Shown one piece after another: positions 1 to 8,472 of a DNA stretch of 64,000 nucleotides. The notes beneath the pieces are model-generated. The model was not told the origin of the DNA and ran no database searches. It saw only the letters and a list, made by a program, of their open reading frames with translations. Numbering within the stretch: the stretch's first letter is position 1; the number at the start of each line of letters is the position of its first letter. This stretch comes from Nannocystis sp. Its GTDB lineage: Bacteria; Myxococcota_A; Polyangia; Nannocystales; Nannocystaceae. The stretch covers positions 1-64,000 of the forward strand of contig NZ_JADJNN010000004.1 of NCBI RefSeq assembly GCF_016714285.1. Direction: 5' to 3'. The position numbers and the translations under genes are program-made.

Positions 1-274
1 CCAGCAGCGAGTGGCAGTTGTTGTAGTCGTGCCAACGCGGGTTGAACACCAGCTCGCAGGCCAGGCCCTCGCGCTTGACGAGTTCCTCGATCATATTCGC
101 CCGATATCCGGTAACGATGACCACGGCGCTGTCGTGGACGCCGACCTCACGCAGGCGGTCGAGCGTGCGCAGCAACATGGAGCGCCCGAGGACCTCGACC
201 AGGGGCTTGGGGCGGTCGTCGGTCAGCGGAGCGAGGCGATTGCCGCGACCGGCAGCACGATGATGGCACGCACG
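1..274 (-). pseudogene. LicC-like nucleotidyltransferase, N-terminal part, frameshifted, runs off left edge
   Basis: Reading leftward from a GTG at 274, the first codons give VRAIIVL. A base deletion near 255 then changes frame, and the reading continues as GRGNRLAPLTDDRPKPLVEV, the glycine-rich nucleotide-binding motif plus KP of sugar or phosphocholine nucleotidyltransferases. Further on, a VTGYRAN stretch and NPRWHDYNNCHSLL resemble the same family as the gene at 7594-8358. In the literal frame a stop follows the start after 16 codons. The family activates sugars or choline phosphate as NDP/CDP derivatives for surface polysaccharides. Only the N-terminal third is in the window. It lies 26 bases after the manC remnant on the same strand, so it was probably in the same operon. 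Confidence 0.7.
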
Positions 275-300
275 CGCGGCAGTGAGAAGTGGCCTGGGTG

Positions 301-1443
301 TCAACCGCGGTGGTCTGAGGCTGTTCTGGCCAGTTGGTCAAGAGCGGCGCTCGCCGAGCCAGGGCGCACCTCCTCGGCGCGATCGAGCGGGCACACCAGC
401 ACCCGCCCCCGCTGACCACCACGGCGACGTCACGCATCCCCAGCACCGCGACCTCGGCCCCTCGCTCCACACCCAGCACGCCTTGACTGTCGATCAGCTG
501 CACCCCCGCCGTGGCCGGCGCCACCACCCACGTTGTCGCGGCTGTCCTTCGGCAACGCGGCATGCATCGCCGACCACGACCCGAGGTCGGTCCACGGCAA
601 GCGCATCGGAATGACGCAGAGGTCGCGCTGCTTCTCCATCACCGCGATGTCGATCGCCTCGGCCGTGATCGCGTCGTAGGCGGTGACCGCAGCAGACCCG
701 GGTCCAGTGGGGCGAGCAGCGCCGCAGCTACCGGCGCCATCGCGCCCGCCACATCGGCCGCGCGCGTGGCGCTCGAGCCCGCCGCGGCGCGCCCCAGCGG
801 CATCACGAAGATGCCGGCGTTCCGCAGGGAGCGCCCGGTCTCGACGAAGATCCCGGGCCCGCACGCATCCGGCTTCTCCACGAAGCGCAGCGCGGGATAC
901 ACGAACGCGCGCCGCGCCGCGCCATGTAGCGGCTCCGGTCCTCGCTCAATGTAGCCGTACGCGGTACTGGCCTCGCGCGGCTCGACCCCAGCGGCGTCGA
1001 TCCCTTCATCTCCTCCGCCTGCTCACGCAAGCTCCAGCAACGCGGTGAATCGATCCAGATCGCCGATGTGATGGTCCGCCGGCAACACCATCAACGTGGC
1101 CTTTGCGACCTGTTCTTCCGTACAGCCCGATCCGCAGGCGCTGGCGGACGTGCAGGAGGGCCAGCGCGACGCAGGGCGCGGTGCTGCGCGGCCGCGGCTC
1201 GGGGATCACGTTCGCGGGCGGCAGATCGGGCACCGCAGCCTCCACAGCCGGCACCAGGGCGATGTTGGTGACCACGAAGATCCGCTCGAGCGGCACCAGA
1301 CGACGCGCCCGCTCGACCGCCGCCGCGAGCAGGGTGCTCGGCGGGCGCTCGCTCAGCTGCAACAGCTGCTTCGGCCGCGTCGGCGTCGATGCCGGCCACA
1401 GACGCGTCCCGCCCCCGCCGGCCATGATGACGACGACCCGGAC
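301..1443 (-). pseudogene. manC: mannose-1-phosphate guanylyltransferase remnant (at least five frameshifts)
   Basis: The protein can only be read by jumping frames. Pieces in order from the start: MAGGGGTRLWPAS with RPKQLL (nucleotide-binding signature) and the IPEPRPRSTAPC stretch; LPADHHIGDLDRF near 1040-1080; YGYIERGPEP and FVEKPDA near 840-960; NAGIFVMPLG; then YDAITAEAIDIAVMEKQ and PWTDLGSWSAM near 570-690; finally VAVLGMRDVAVVVSGG and VLVCPLDRAEE before a TGA at 301. These are the family motifs of GDP-mannose pyrophosphorylase in the right order, so the gene was real, but at least five indels separate them. Neighbours on either side in the locus are intact. The true start is unclear; no ATG precedes VVRVVVIMAG in frame. 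Either a decayed gene or a poorly sequenced stretch. Confidence 0.8.
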
Positions 1444-1755
1444 AACACCGACACTCCGCGCTGCCCCGGGGCCATGGGTCCCGCACCAGGTTACCCGCTG
1501 GCGCCCCGCCGTACCAGACTCGCGCAAATTGGCCTGCTTGCGGCCGTAGTCGGCCTCCAAGAGTCCCCTTCCTCCGTTGCCGTGAAGCCGCCCTCACACG
1601 AAGGTCATCCGATCCCCGTTCGTGACGAGCCGGACGCGAAGGACTGCGAACGCGTTCTTCGGACGCGCGCACCGCCTCGCGGTTATCGACCGCGCTCGTG
1701 ACGCATCGACGACCTGGGCTTCTGTGGAGCGGCGTCGTGTCGTCGCACGCGACCT
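1444..1755. other. intergenic stretch upstream of the manC remnant
   Basis: No gene could be supported in these 312 bases. Frames on the minus strand run into the manC remnant without any recognisable protein sequence, and none on the plus strand looks coding. It may hold the lost start of manC. Confidence 0.5.
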
Positions 1756-3051
1756 TCAAGCTCGCGGCAGGGCCCGCCGTGTGTCGACCACCAGGCGCGC
1801 CTGGCGGGCGATCGCCGGCCAGTCATAGGCACTATGGTCGGTGACTACGACGACACAGTCCGCGGCGTCCAGCGCCGCCGCCAGATCCGGCTCGCTGCGA
1901 AGGGTGACCCCACCGTGGTCGATGCGCGGGACATGCGGGTCGTGATAGCTGACGCGGGCGCCTTTTTGCCGGAGCAGCTCGATGATGTCGAGCGCAGGCG
2001 ACTCGCGGACGTCGTCGATATCCTTCTTGTAGGCGACCCCGAGCACCAACACCCGGCTGCCCTTGATCGCCTTCTCGTGCTCGTTGAGTGCGTCCTGCAC
2101 CTTGCCGACCCAGTACGCCGGCATGCCGCTGTTGATCTCGTCGGCCAGCTGGACGAAGCGGGCGTTGTAGTTGAGCGTGCGCAGCTTCCAGGACAGGTAG
2201 TGCGGGTCGAGCGGGATGCAGTGGCCGCCGACGCCGGGCCCCGGCGTGAATTTCATGAACCCGTAGGGCTTGGTCGCGGCGGCGTCGATCACCTCCCAGA
2301 CGTCGATCCCCAGCTTGTCGCACATCAACGCGATCTCATTGACGAGGGCGATGTTGACGGCGCGGAAGGTGTTCTCCAGCAGCTTCGACATCTCCGCGGC
2401 CTGGCTCGAGCTGACCGCGACGACGCTGCGGATCGCCTGACGGTACAGCGCGACCCCGACCTCGCAGCAGGCCGGGCTCACCCCGCCGACGATCTTCGGC
2501 GTGGTCTCCACCACGAAGTCCTTGCGACCCGGATCGATGCGCTCCGGCGAGAACACCAGGAAGAAGTCCTGTCCGGCGCGCAGACCCCGGGCCTCGAACA
2601 TGGGCCGCAGCAGCTCATCGGTGGTCCCCGGGTAGGTCGTCGACTCGAGCGAGATCAACATGCCCGGGTGCAACGCGCGGGCGATCGCCTCGCTGGCCGC
2701 CGTCAAGGCCCGGATATCGGGGTCCCGCGTCTTGTTGAGCGGCGTGGGCACACAAATGATCGCCACGTCGGCGCTCGCCAGCGTCGCGTCGAAGTCGCTC
2801 GAGGTGAACAGGTTGACGCCGACGATCCGGGCCACCCGCTCGGCCGAGATGTCCTCGACGTACGACTCGCCGCGCTGCAGGGCCGCCAGCTTGCCGGCGT
2901 CGATGTCGAGGCCCGTGACCCGCGTGAAGCCTGCCTCGGCGAAGGCGACCGCCAGCGGCAGGCCGACGTAGCCCATCCCGAGGATGGCGATGTGGGCGCT
3001 GCGATCAGCGAACTTGTGCAACAGGACTGCGTGCGGATCGGTGCGGGCCAC
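1756..3051 (-). CDS. UDP-N-acetylglucosamine/mannosamine 6-dehydrogenase (WbpA/WecC-type)
   Basis: 431 aa, usual length for the UDP-glucose/GDP-mannose dehydrogenase superfamily. These NAD-dependent cytoplasmic enzymes oxidise C6 of a UDP-sugar twice to give a uronic acid. The N-terminal Rossmann motif GMGYVG is at residues 25-30. The central helix with AEMSKLLENTFRAVNIALVNE is at about 219-239. The catalytic cysteine is C278 in GVGGHCIPLDPHY, and the C-terminal UDP-binding domain contains VLVLGVAYKKDIDDVRESP. The VPTPLN and SPERIDPG motifs fit the UDP-GlcNAc/ManNAc branch rather than UDP-glucose dehydrogenase, but the substrate is inferred. Start is GTG at 3051, ten bases after a TACCTT -10-like box. 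Intact, unlike the neighbouring manC remnant. Confidence 0.93.
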   Translation of the reverse strand: MARTDPHAVLLHKFADRSAHIAILGMGYVGLPLAVAFAEAGFTRVTGLDIDAGKLAALQRGESYVEDISAERVARIVGVNLFTSSDFDATLASADVAIICVPTPLNKTRDPDIRALTAASEAIARALHPGMLISLESTTYPGTTDELLRPMFEARGLRAGQDFFLVFSPERIDPGRKDFVVETTPKIVGGVSPACCEVGVALYRQAIRSVVAVSSSQAAEMSKLLENTFRAVNIALVNEIALMCDKLGIDVWEVIDAAATKPYGFMKFTPGPGVGGHCIPLDPHYLSWKLRTLNYNARFVQLADEINSGMPAYWVGKVQDALNEHEKAIKGSRVLVLGVAYKKDIDDVRESPALDIIELLRQKGARVSYHDPHVPRIDHGGVTLRSEPDLAAALDAADCVVVVTDHSAYDWPAIARQARLVVDTRRALPRA

Positions 3052-3061
3052 GGCCCGCGGA

Positions 3062-3067
3062 AAGGTA
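3062..3067 (-). promoter_or_regulatory. -10-like box TACCTT before the UDP-sugar dehydrogenase
   Basis: On the minus strand GCTACCTT ends ten bases before the GTG at 3051. If transcription starts six to seven bases downstream, the leader is only about three bases, with no room for a Shine-Dalgarno site. One of a recurrent class in this window. Confidence 0.45.
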
Positions 3068-3135
3068 GCGAAACACCCCGCAGATGCGCGAGCCCACGCG
3101 GGTGACTCCTGTCACGCAGCGCCCGGTTCACCCGC

Positions 3136-4137
3136 TCAGGGCGCGCCGTCCAGGCGTGGCGCATGCACCGGCGCCCCCTGCGTGAGGCGCCGCGCCAGCA
3201 ACTTGCCGAGCCACAGCAACCACAGCAGCGGGAAGCCGACGGTCACGCCCACGATCCCTCCAAGCTTGCGTACGAGGCTACGGCGCGGGTCGGTCCACGC
3301 CATGGCGAGGATCAGCACCCACAACAACACCGCATAGGCCGGGTAGAGCAGCACGAAGCGGACCGGGAAATAATGGCCGATGATGTTGTGCAGAAACTCG
3401 AAGTGGCGCCAGCCATAGCGATGCAGCGGCTGGAAGCGCTTGTCCATGCCCCCCGCGATGTCGAGCCGGCGAACCATCACAGCCTCGGGGTCGAACACCG
3501 CGTGCTCGCCAGGCCGACGCAGGCGCAGGAACCGGTAGCACAGCGACAGCTCGTCCTCGACGCTGGTGCACTCGTCCCACAGGCCGAAACGCGCCAGCGC
3601 GTCGCGGCGGATCGAGACGTTGCCGCCGTGGATCCCCAGGACCTGGCGGCGGCGATCGGCCTGCGCGTAAACCCGCTGGTACATCAAGATCGGCACGTAG
3701 CTGAGGACGTGCCGGCGGGCGACCTCCATGTTGCGGTACGGCGGGCCATGCACCGGCCCCTCTGGGATCCACCGCCCGGTGACAGCGATGCAATCCGGGT
3801 CGGAGAAGTTGCGCAGGTGAGCGTCGATCCAGCCGTCGTCGAGCGGCAGGTCGTCGTCATCCATGAACAGCAGGATCTCCCCGCGAGCCGCCCGGGCCCC
3901 GACGTTGCGCGCCCGCGGACCCCCAAGCGGCGGGTGGTAGAGCATGCGCACTCGCCGGTCACGGGTGAGCGCTGCGAGCTCGTCGGCGACCTCCGGATCC
4001 CGGCGCGTGCTCTGCTCAACGACCACGACCTCGAAATCGCTGAAGCGCTGCTCGAGCACCGCATGCAGCAGCTGACACAGCGCCCGGTGCCGGTTGAACG
4101 AACGAATGACGACGGAGACGCGGGGCGGCGAGGGCAT
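3136..4137 (-). CDS. family 2 glycosyltransferase, C-terminal membrane anchor
   Basis: 333 aa. The N-terminal 230 residues form a GT-A fold: PRVSVVIRSFNRHRAL at 5-20 (nucleotide-binding strand), then GGPRARNVGARAARG and FMDDDDLP with the metal-binding acidic cluster at D93-D96, and a later GIHGGNVSIRRDAL plus SVEDELSLCYR that supplies the ED acceptor-side motif. Two hydrophobic stretches near 262-280 and 293-312 anchor it to the inner membrane. It should transfer an activated sugar to a lipid-linked glycan in the polysaccharide locus; donor and acceptor are unknown. 84 bases upstream of the dehydrogenase on the same strand and divergent from the methyltransferase at 4196. Confidence 0.88.
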   Translation of the reverse strand: MPSPPRVSVVIRSFNRHRALCQLLHAVLEQRFSDFEVVVVEQSTRRDPEVADELAALTRDRRVRMLYHPPLGGPRARNVGARAARGEILLFMDDDDLPLDDGWIDAHLRNFSDPDCIAVTGRWIPEGPVHGPPYRNMEVARRHVLSYVPILMYQRVYAQADRRRQVLGIHGGNVSIRRDALARFGLWDECTSVEDELSLCYRFLRLRRPGEHAVFDPEAVMVRRLDIAGGMDKRFQPLHRYGWRHFEFLHNIIGHYFPVRFVLLYPAYAVLLWVLILAMAWTDPRRSLVRKLGGIVGVTVGFPLLWLLWLGKLLARRLTQGAPVHAPRLDGAP

Positions 4138-4181
4138 GGCGGCGACCCGAAGGGGCGGCGCACCCTACCACCGGCCCCGTG

Positions 4182-4188
4182 GTATACG
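4182..4188 (+). promoter_or_regulatory. extended -10 box TGGTATACG, possibly bidirectional
   Basis: TGG-TATACG ends seven bases before the ATG at 4196, predicting a transcript starting at or next to the start codon. The GTATAC core is a palindrome, so it also offers TATACC on the minus strand, 43 bases before the glycosyltransferase ATG at 4137. Confidence 0.5.
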
Positions 4189-4195
4189 CCAGCCA

Positions 4196-4819
4196 ATGGC
4201 CGTTCAGGTCCCGCCCCAGCACTACGAGTTCCACCGCTACGACGACCTCGAGCGCTGGGGCTCGTACTGGTACCAGATCCGGGCCGCCCTGCGCACCGCG
4301 CCGCAGCGGGTCCTGGAGATCGGCAGCGGCACCCGCGTGTTTCGCTCGTACCTCGAGAACCGCGGCGTCGAGGTGCGATCGGTCGACATCGACGACACCC
4401 GCCGGCCCGACTACGTCGCCGACGTCAGCGACCTCGACAACTCGCTGCCCCCCGGCCTCCGCTTCGACTGCGTCGCCGCCTTCCAGGTGCTCGAACACCT
4501 GCCCTACGAGCGCTTCGAGGCCTGCCTCGCCGGGCTGGCGCGCCGCGCCGCGCCGTGGTGCCTGCTGAGCCTCCCCCACTTCGGCGTGCAGTTCCGACTC
4601 GCCTGGAACTTCGCCGGCCTCCGCTTCAGCCGCGGCTTCTCGGTGCCCTTCCCATGGCGCCTGCGCTTCAACGGCGAGCACCACTGGGAGCTCGGCTGGC
4701 AGCACCCGATCCGCACTGTCACGCGCACAATCAGCACATACTTCGAGGTCGTCGAGCGGGGCTTCGTGCCGGAGAACCCCTACCACTATCTCTGGGTGCT
4801 GCGCTCACGCGCCGGCTGA
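4196..4819 (+). CDS. class I SAM-dependent methyltransferase
   Basis: 207 aa. Motif I is VLEIGSGTRVFRSYLE at about residues 38-53, followed by the acidic end of strand 2 in VRSVDIDD, then a Methyltransf_11-like AFQVLEHLPYERFEACL (post-motif with the HLP/EHL signature). The C-terminal part is aromatic and rich in FNGEHHWELG, not recognised. The ATG at 4196 is chosen because it directly follows the -10 box at 4183-4188; longer readings would start inside the glycosyltransferase gene. It is the only plus-strand gene of the polysaccharide locus and overlaps the 3' end of the flippase gene by 15 bases. It probably methylates a sugar or glycan intermediate (inference from context). Confidence 0.85.
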   Translation: MAVQVPPQHYEFHRYDDLERWGSYWYQIRAALRTAPQRVLEIGSGTRVFRSYLENRGVEVRSVDIDDTRRPDYVADVSDLDNSLPPGLRFDCVAAFQVLEHLPYERFEACLAGLARRAAPWCLLSLPHFGVQFRLAWNFAGLRFSRGFSVPFPWRLRFNGEHHWELGWQHPIRTVTRTISTYFEVVERGFVPENPYHYLWVLRSRAG

Positions 4820-6331
4820 GCTGGCCCGGGAGGCGTCACCCGAGAGACGGCCGCTGCGGCGCAGCGCGATCATGCCGGGGGCGAACACCGCGGCGAAGGC
4901 CGCGAGTCCGCCGATGCGCGCAGTGAGGTCCGCCGCCACGCCCGGCCCGCACAGCGCCGCGAGGCCGATCCAGGCCCCCGCCATGGCCCCGGCCGCGATC
5001 GCGGTCAACCCCCGCACGGCGGCGATGCTGCGCTCGTAGTGCCAGCCCTTGGTGATGAGACGCGCCTCAACGGCCCACAGCAAGTTCAGCAAGACATAGG
5101 TGAGCCCGATACCCCAGGCCGCCCCATCGACGCCATGGACAGGGATCAGCAGGACGAGCAGCGCGAAGCCGCTGGCGATCGCTAGCAGCATATTGACGAA
5201 GGTCAGCCGGCTGTGGCCAAACCCGCTCACGATGTGCTGATTGAGCCCGAACAGGCCGTGCAGCGAATACAGACCAATCAAGATCAGCGCGGGTCGCACG
5301 GCCACCGAGAACGACTCGCCCAGCAGCGGCACGATCCACGCCGCCGCGGCGACCATAAACGCGACCAGCGGGATCTGCAGGGTAGCGACCATGATCCACG
5401 CATGCGCGAAGCCGCGGCGCAGGCGGCCCTGGTCGTTCGTGTGGCCGATCTGCGAGACCATCGCCATCACCATCGGGTCGAAGGACACGCGGATCGCCGT
5501 CACATTCGACGCATACTGCAGCGCGCCCGCGAAGATGCCCACCGCGACCTCGTCGGTCAGCGCGGCCAGCACAAAGACGTCGAGGCGAACGAACAGCGCC
5601 TGAGCCAGCTCGCTTAGCCACATCGGCCAGCTGTACCGCCACAGCGCCGGCGGCAGGCGCCACGCCGGCCCCTGCCACGACGACCCGGCGAACGCGCGCC
5701 GAAACACCCACAGCACCGCCACCAGCCCCGCCGCGTAGGAGGCGAAGAACGCCAGCGCCAACCCGGTCTCGGCCAGCCCGAGCGCGTAGAGGAGCAGCGC
5801 CGCGAGCACCATCACCAGCGACACCACGCCTTCCTTGGCGATGACGTGCGCCTCGATGTGCCGCTTGCCGACAGCGGCCTGACACAGCACCTCGAGCATC
5901 GCCATCGGCACCAGGCCGGCGGCCATCCAGCGCAGGCTGGTCGTGATCTCCGGATGCCCAGCCCACGCAGCGATCAGCGGGGCGAGGGCCAAAGCCGTGG
6001 CGAGCGCCAGCGCGGCGCTCGTGGCCGCAGAGATCGCCAGCACGGCGCGCAGTCCGAGCCGCTCATCGGCCGGCACCTGGCGCGGGATCCACCACAACAG
6101 GCCCTTGTCGAGGCCGAGTAACGCCAGCCGCAGCAGCACCATCAACACCGCCTGGACCAGCGAGAACACGCCGAAGGGCCCCGGCCCGTACAGCGCGATC
6201 ACCACGATCAGCAAGAAGGGATGGGCAAACTTGACGACGTACCCGATCAAGTTAAAGCGGAGGCTGCGGCGCAGGTCGCCGGCGTCCCTGGCGATCGCAG
6301 CGTGCGTGCTCTCCGTCGCGCCGGCCATCAC
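4805..6331 (-). CDS. polysaccharide flippase (Wzx/MATE-like oligosaccharide translocase)
   Basis: 508 aa, almost entirely hydrophobic, with about 14 predicted membrane helices, the expected length and pattern of the MurJ/Wzx/MATE (MOP) superfamily. The N-terminus LRRSLRFNLIGYVVKFAHPF resembles the short amphipathic lead of polysaccharide_synt proteins, and a second repeat begins near LWRYSWPMWLSELAQ. It likely moves undecaprenol-linked glycan across the inner membrane. The ATG at 6331 overlaps the stop of the aminotransferase gene by four bases (ATGA), indicating translational coupling. Its 3' end overlaps the convergent methyltransferase gene. Confidence 0.85.
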   Translation of the reverse strand: MMAGATESTHAAIARDAGDLRRSLRFNLIGYVVKFAHPFLLIVVIALYGPGPFGVFSLVQAVLMVLLRLALLGLDKGLLWWIPRQVPADERLGLRAVLAISAATSAALALATALALAPLIAAWAGHPEITTSLRWMAAGLVPMAMLEVLCQAAVGKRHIEAHVIAKEGVVSLVMVLAALLLYALGLAETGLALAFFASYAAGLVAVLWVFRRAFAGSSWQGPAWRLPPALWRYSWPMWLSELAQALFVRLDVFVLAALTDEVAVGIFAGALQYASNVTAIRVSFDPMVMAMVSQIGHTNDQGRLRRGFAHAWIMVATLQIPLVAFMVAAAAWIVPLLGESFSVAVRPALILIGLYSLHGLFGLNQHIVSGFGHSRLTFVNMLLAIASGFALLVLLIPVHGVDGAAWGIGLTYVLLNLLWAVEARLITKGWHYERSIAAVRGLTAIAAGAMAGAWIGLAALCGPGVAADLTARIGGLAAFAAVFAPGMIALRRSGRLSGDASRASSAGA

Positions 6332-7585
6332 GCCTGGCGCATGACCTTGCGGATCGCGGTGACGACGTCGTGGAGATCGCGGCGCGTGAAGGTCGTCGTC
6401 AGGCCGAGGAACACGCAGCGCGCGACCAGGTCAGCCGAGCGCGGGCACAGCGGCTCGGGCTGCAGGTTCACGCTGCGGATCGCCGGCTGCATGTACAGCA
6501 GGCGCCCGCCGTACTGTCGCTGAACGCGGATACCCTCAGCGTTGAGCGCCTCGACAACCCGCAGGGTGCGTTCAGGCGACTCGGTCAGGAATGTGAGCGA
6601 GACGCCGCCGTCGCCCTCGTCGTCGGGCACACGGGTCAGCTGCAAGCCCGGGATGTCTACGAGGCGCTCGAGCAAGAAGCGCTTGGCCCCGCGCATCCGC
6701 GACAAGATGTCGTCGAGGCGGCCCAGCTGCGCCAGCAGGACCGCCGCGTTGAGCTCACCGATCCGCAGCCCCTCGCCGATGCACGGCGACCCCGCCGCCT
6801 CGTTGCCGCGGTGGTTGCCGTGGTCGTGCAGGCGGACCGCCCGGTCGTACAGCGCGGCGTCGTCGGTCACGATCGCCCCGCCCTCCCCGGCCGTGATCAC
6901 CTTGTTGAGCTGGAAGCTGAAGATACCGAGCGCACCGAGGCGACCGACCGTCTGCCCGCGGTACATCGTGCCGCAAGACTGCGCGCAGTCCTCGATCACC
7001 GGGATCTCGTGCTCGCGCGCGACCTTCAGGATCGGGTCCATGTCCGCGGCCACGCCGAACAGGTGGACCACGCAGATCGCCTTCGGCTTCGTACCTGTCC
7101 CTTCGGCCAGCTTACGACGCAGGTCGACGGGGTCGAGGGTCATGCTCTCGTCGATCTCGACGAACACCGGGCGGGCCCCAAGCGCGAGCACGACATCCGC
7201 GGTGGCGACGTAGCTGAACGCCGGCACCAACACCACATCACCGCGACCGACCCCGACCGCGTGCAACGCACACTTGAGCGCCGAGGTGCCCGAGTTGAGC
7301 GCCAGCGCGTGCCGCGAGCCGATGCGGGCCGCGAAGCGGCGCTCGAACTACGCCGACTTACCGAGCACATCCGGGCCGTAATAACGAAACAGGCTCTTCG
7401 AGCGCAGCACCTCGAGGACCAGCTTCTCCCTCCTCGCGGCCGATCAGCAGCGCGCCCGGTAAGGGCCCCGGCAGCGGCGTCTTGCGCACCGCGGGCCCGC
7501 CATCGATGGCGAGCGGCTGGTCGACCGCGCGGGTCGAACGGGCGGCTTGGGGAGGCACGAGCTTGAGCGAGGCGCTGTCTTTCAT
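6328..7585 (-). pseudogene. DegT/DnrJ/EryC1 aminotransferase, one frameshift and one in-frame stop
   Basis: Nearly the whole PLP-dependent sugar aminotransferase can be read. It starts at ATG 7585 (MKDSASLKLV, then LAIDGGPAVRK). An extra G in a GGG run near 7428-7430 breaks the frame after IGREE; the reading resumes as KLVLEVLRSKSLFRYYGPD. A TAG at 7350-7348 interrupts GKSA-FERRF, where glutamate would be expected. Downstream is clean: SGTSALKCALHAVGVG, EDCAQSCG, and FSFQLNKVITAGEGG with the PLP-lysine K in the family signature. The family makes aminosugars for O-antigen or capsule. It ends in a four-base overlap with the flippase and starts eight bases after the nucleotidyltransferase gene. 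Confidence 0.85.
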
Positions 7586-7593
7586 GGCGGCTT

Positions 7594-8358
7594 TCAGGTG
7601 GGCAGGCGATCGATCGCATCGGCTAGAGCATGGGCGGCTGTGAGGTTCTCGGGTGTATCGATCTCCATGCACACGAGCCCGGTGACGTCGCTGATGTGGA
7701 ATTACCAGCCGGCGGCGATCAACTGCTCGAACGCCAGCTCGTAGTACACGCGGCGCTGCCCAGCCTCGATCTGCGCGCCGAGGCGGGCCCACAGCGCCTG
7801 GGCGGCCGCGGCCGTGAAACGCGCCAGGCCGACCGACTCGCCGATCGCTGCAGCCACGTCGACGGTCTTGCTGACCGCCGCAACGGTGCCGTCTGCCGCT
7901 TCGAGCACCTTCATCTCCTCGTCACCAAGGTCACGCCGACGCTCGACCGCCAGCGCCGCCTCGCCGCTCGCCGCCATCACGGTCGTCAGCACCCGCGTCT
8001 CGAACAGCAGGTCGCCGTCGAGCAGCACGACGGCCCCCGGAACGGCGACCCGCGCGGTCCACAGCGAATAGGCGTTGTTGGTGCTCGCGTAGACCTCGTT
8101 GCGCACGCACGTCACTCGCAGCCGACGCGGGCGCGCGGCCTGCCAGGTCGCCAGGAAGTCGGCCAGCACGTCCTCGCGGTAGCCGGTCACGATCACGACC
8201 TCATCGACCCCCGCGACCTCGAGCGCGGCGAGGGCTCGCTCGAGCAACGGTCGCCCGCCGACCGTCACCAGACACTTCGGTCGATCCTGCGTATACGGGT
8301 GCAGGCGGGTGCCCTCACCCGCCGCCAGGAGCACCGCGACGGTCGACGCAGCTTGCAA
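7594..8358 (-). pseudogene. LicC-like phosphocholine/sugar nucleotidyltransferase with an in-frame TAA
   Basis: 254 codons including an internal stop. Residues 1-218 read VAVLLAAGEGTRLHPYT (nucleotide-binding GxGTRL), RPKCLVTVGG, IVTGYRED, and NEVYASTNNAYSLW, followed by LLDGDLLFE with the metal-binding aspartates and EEMKVLE, all typical of the phosphocholine cytidylyltransferase-like group. A TAA at 7704-7702 follows GW; reading through it continues FHISDVTGLVCMEIDTPENL, the expected C-terminal motif with EIDTPE, to a TGA at 7594. The start is TTG at 8358. This is the first gene of the minus-strand polysaccharide operon. The lesion is a single base if the original codon was GAA. Confidence 0.8.
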
Positions 8359-8472
8359 GCGGCACCTTGGTAGTCGGGAACCCGGAGCGTGTCAAATGCT
8401 CGCCCTACCCCGCGATCTCGGCCCCCGCTGGCCCGCGAAGCCCCATTCACGGCATCCGCGCACAGCGCGCGG

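Noticed and set aside
7348..7704. Recoding of TAG and TAA as an amino acid in the aminotransferase and nucleotidyltransferase genes
   Set aside because: Both stops fall in Glu positions and both genes sit among frameshifted neighbours. Many other genes here end normally in TAG, TAA or TGA. Mutation or sequencing error is simpler.
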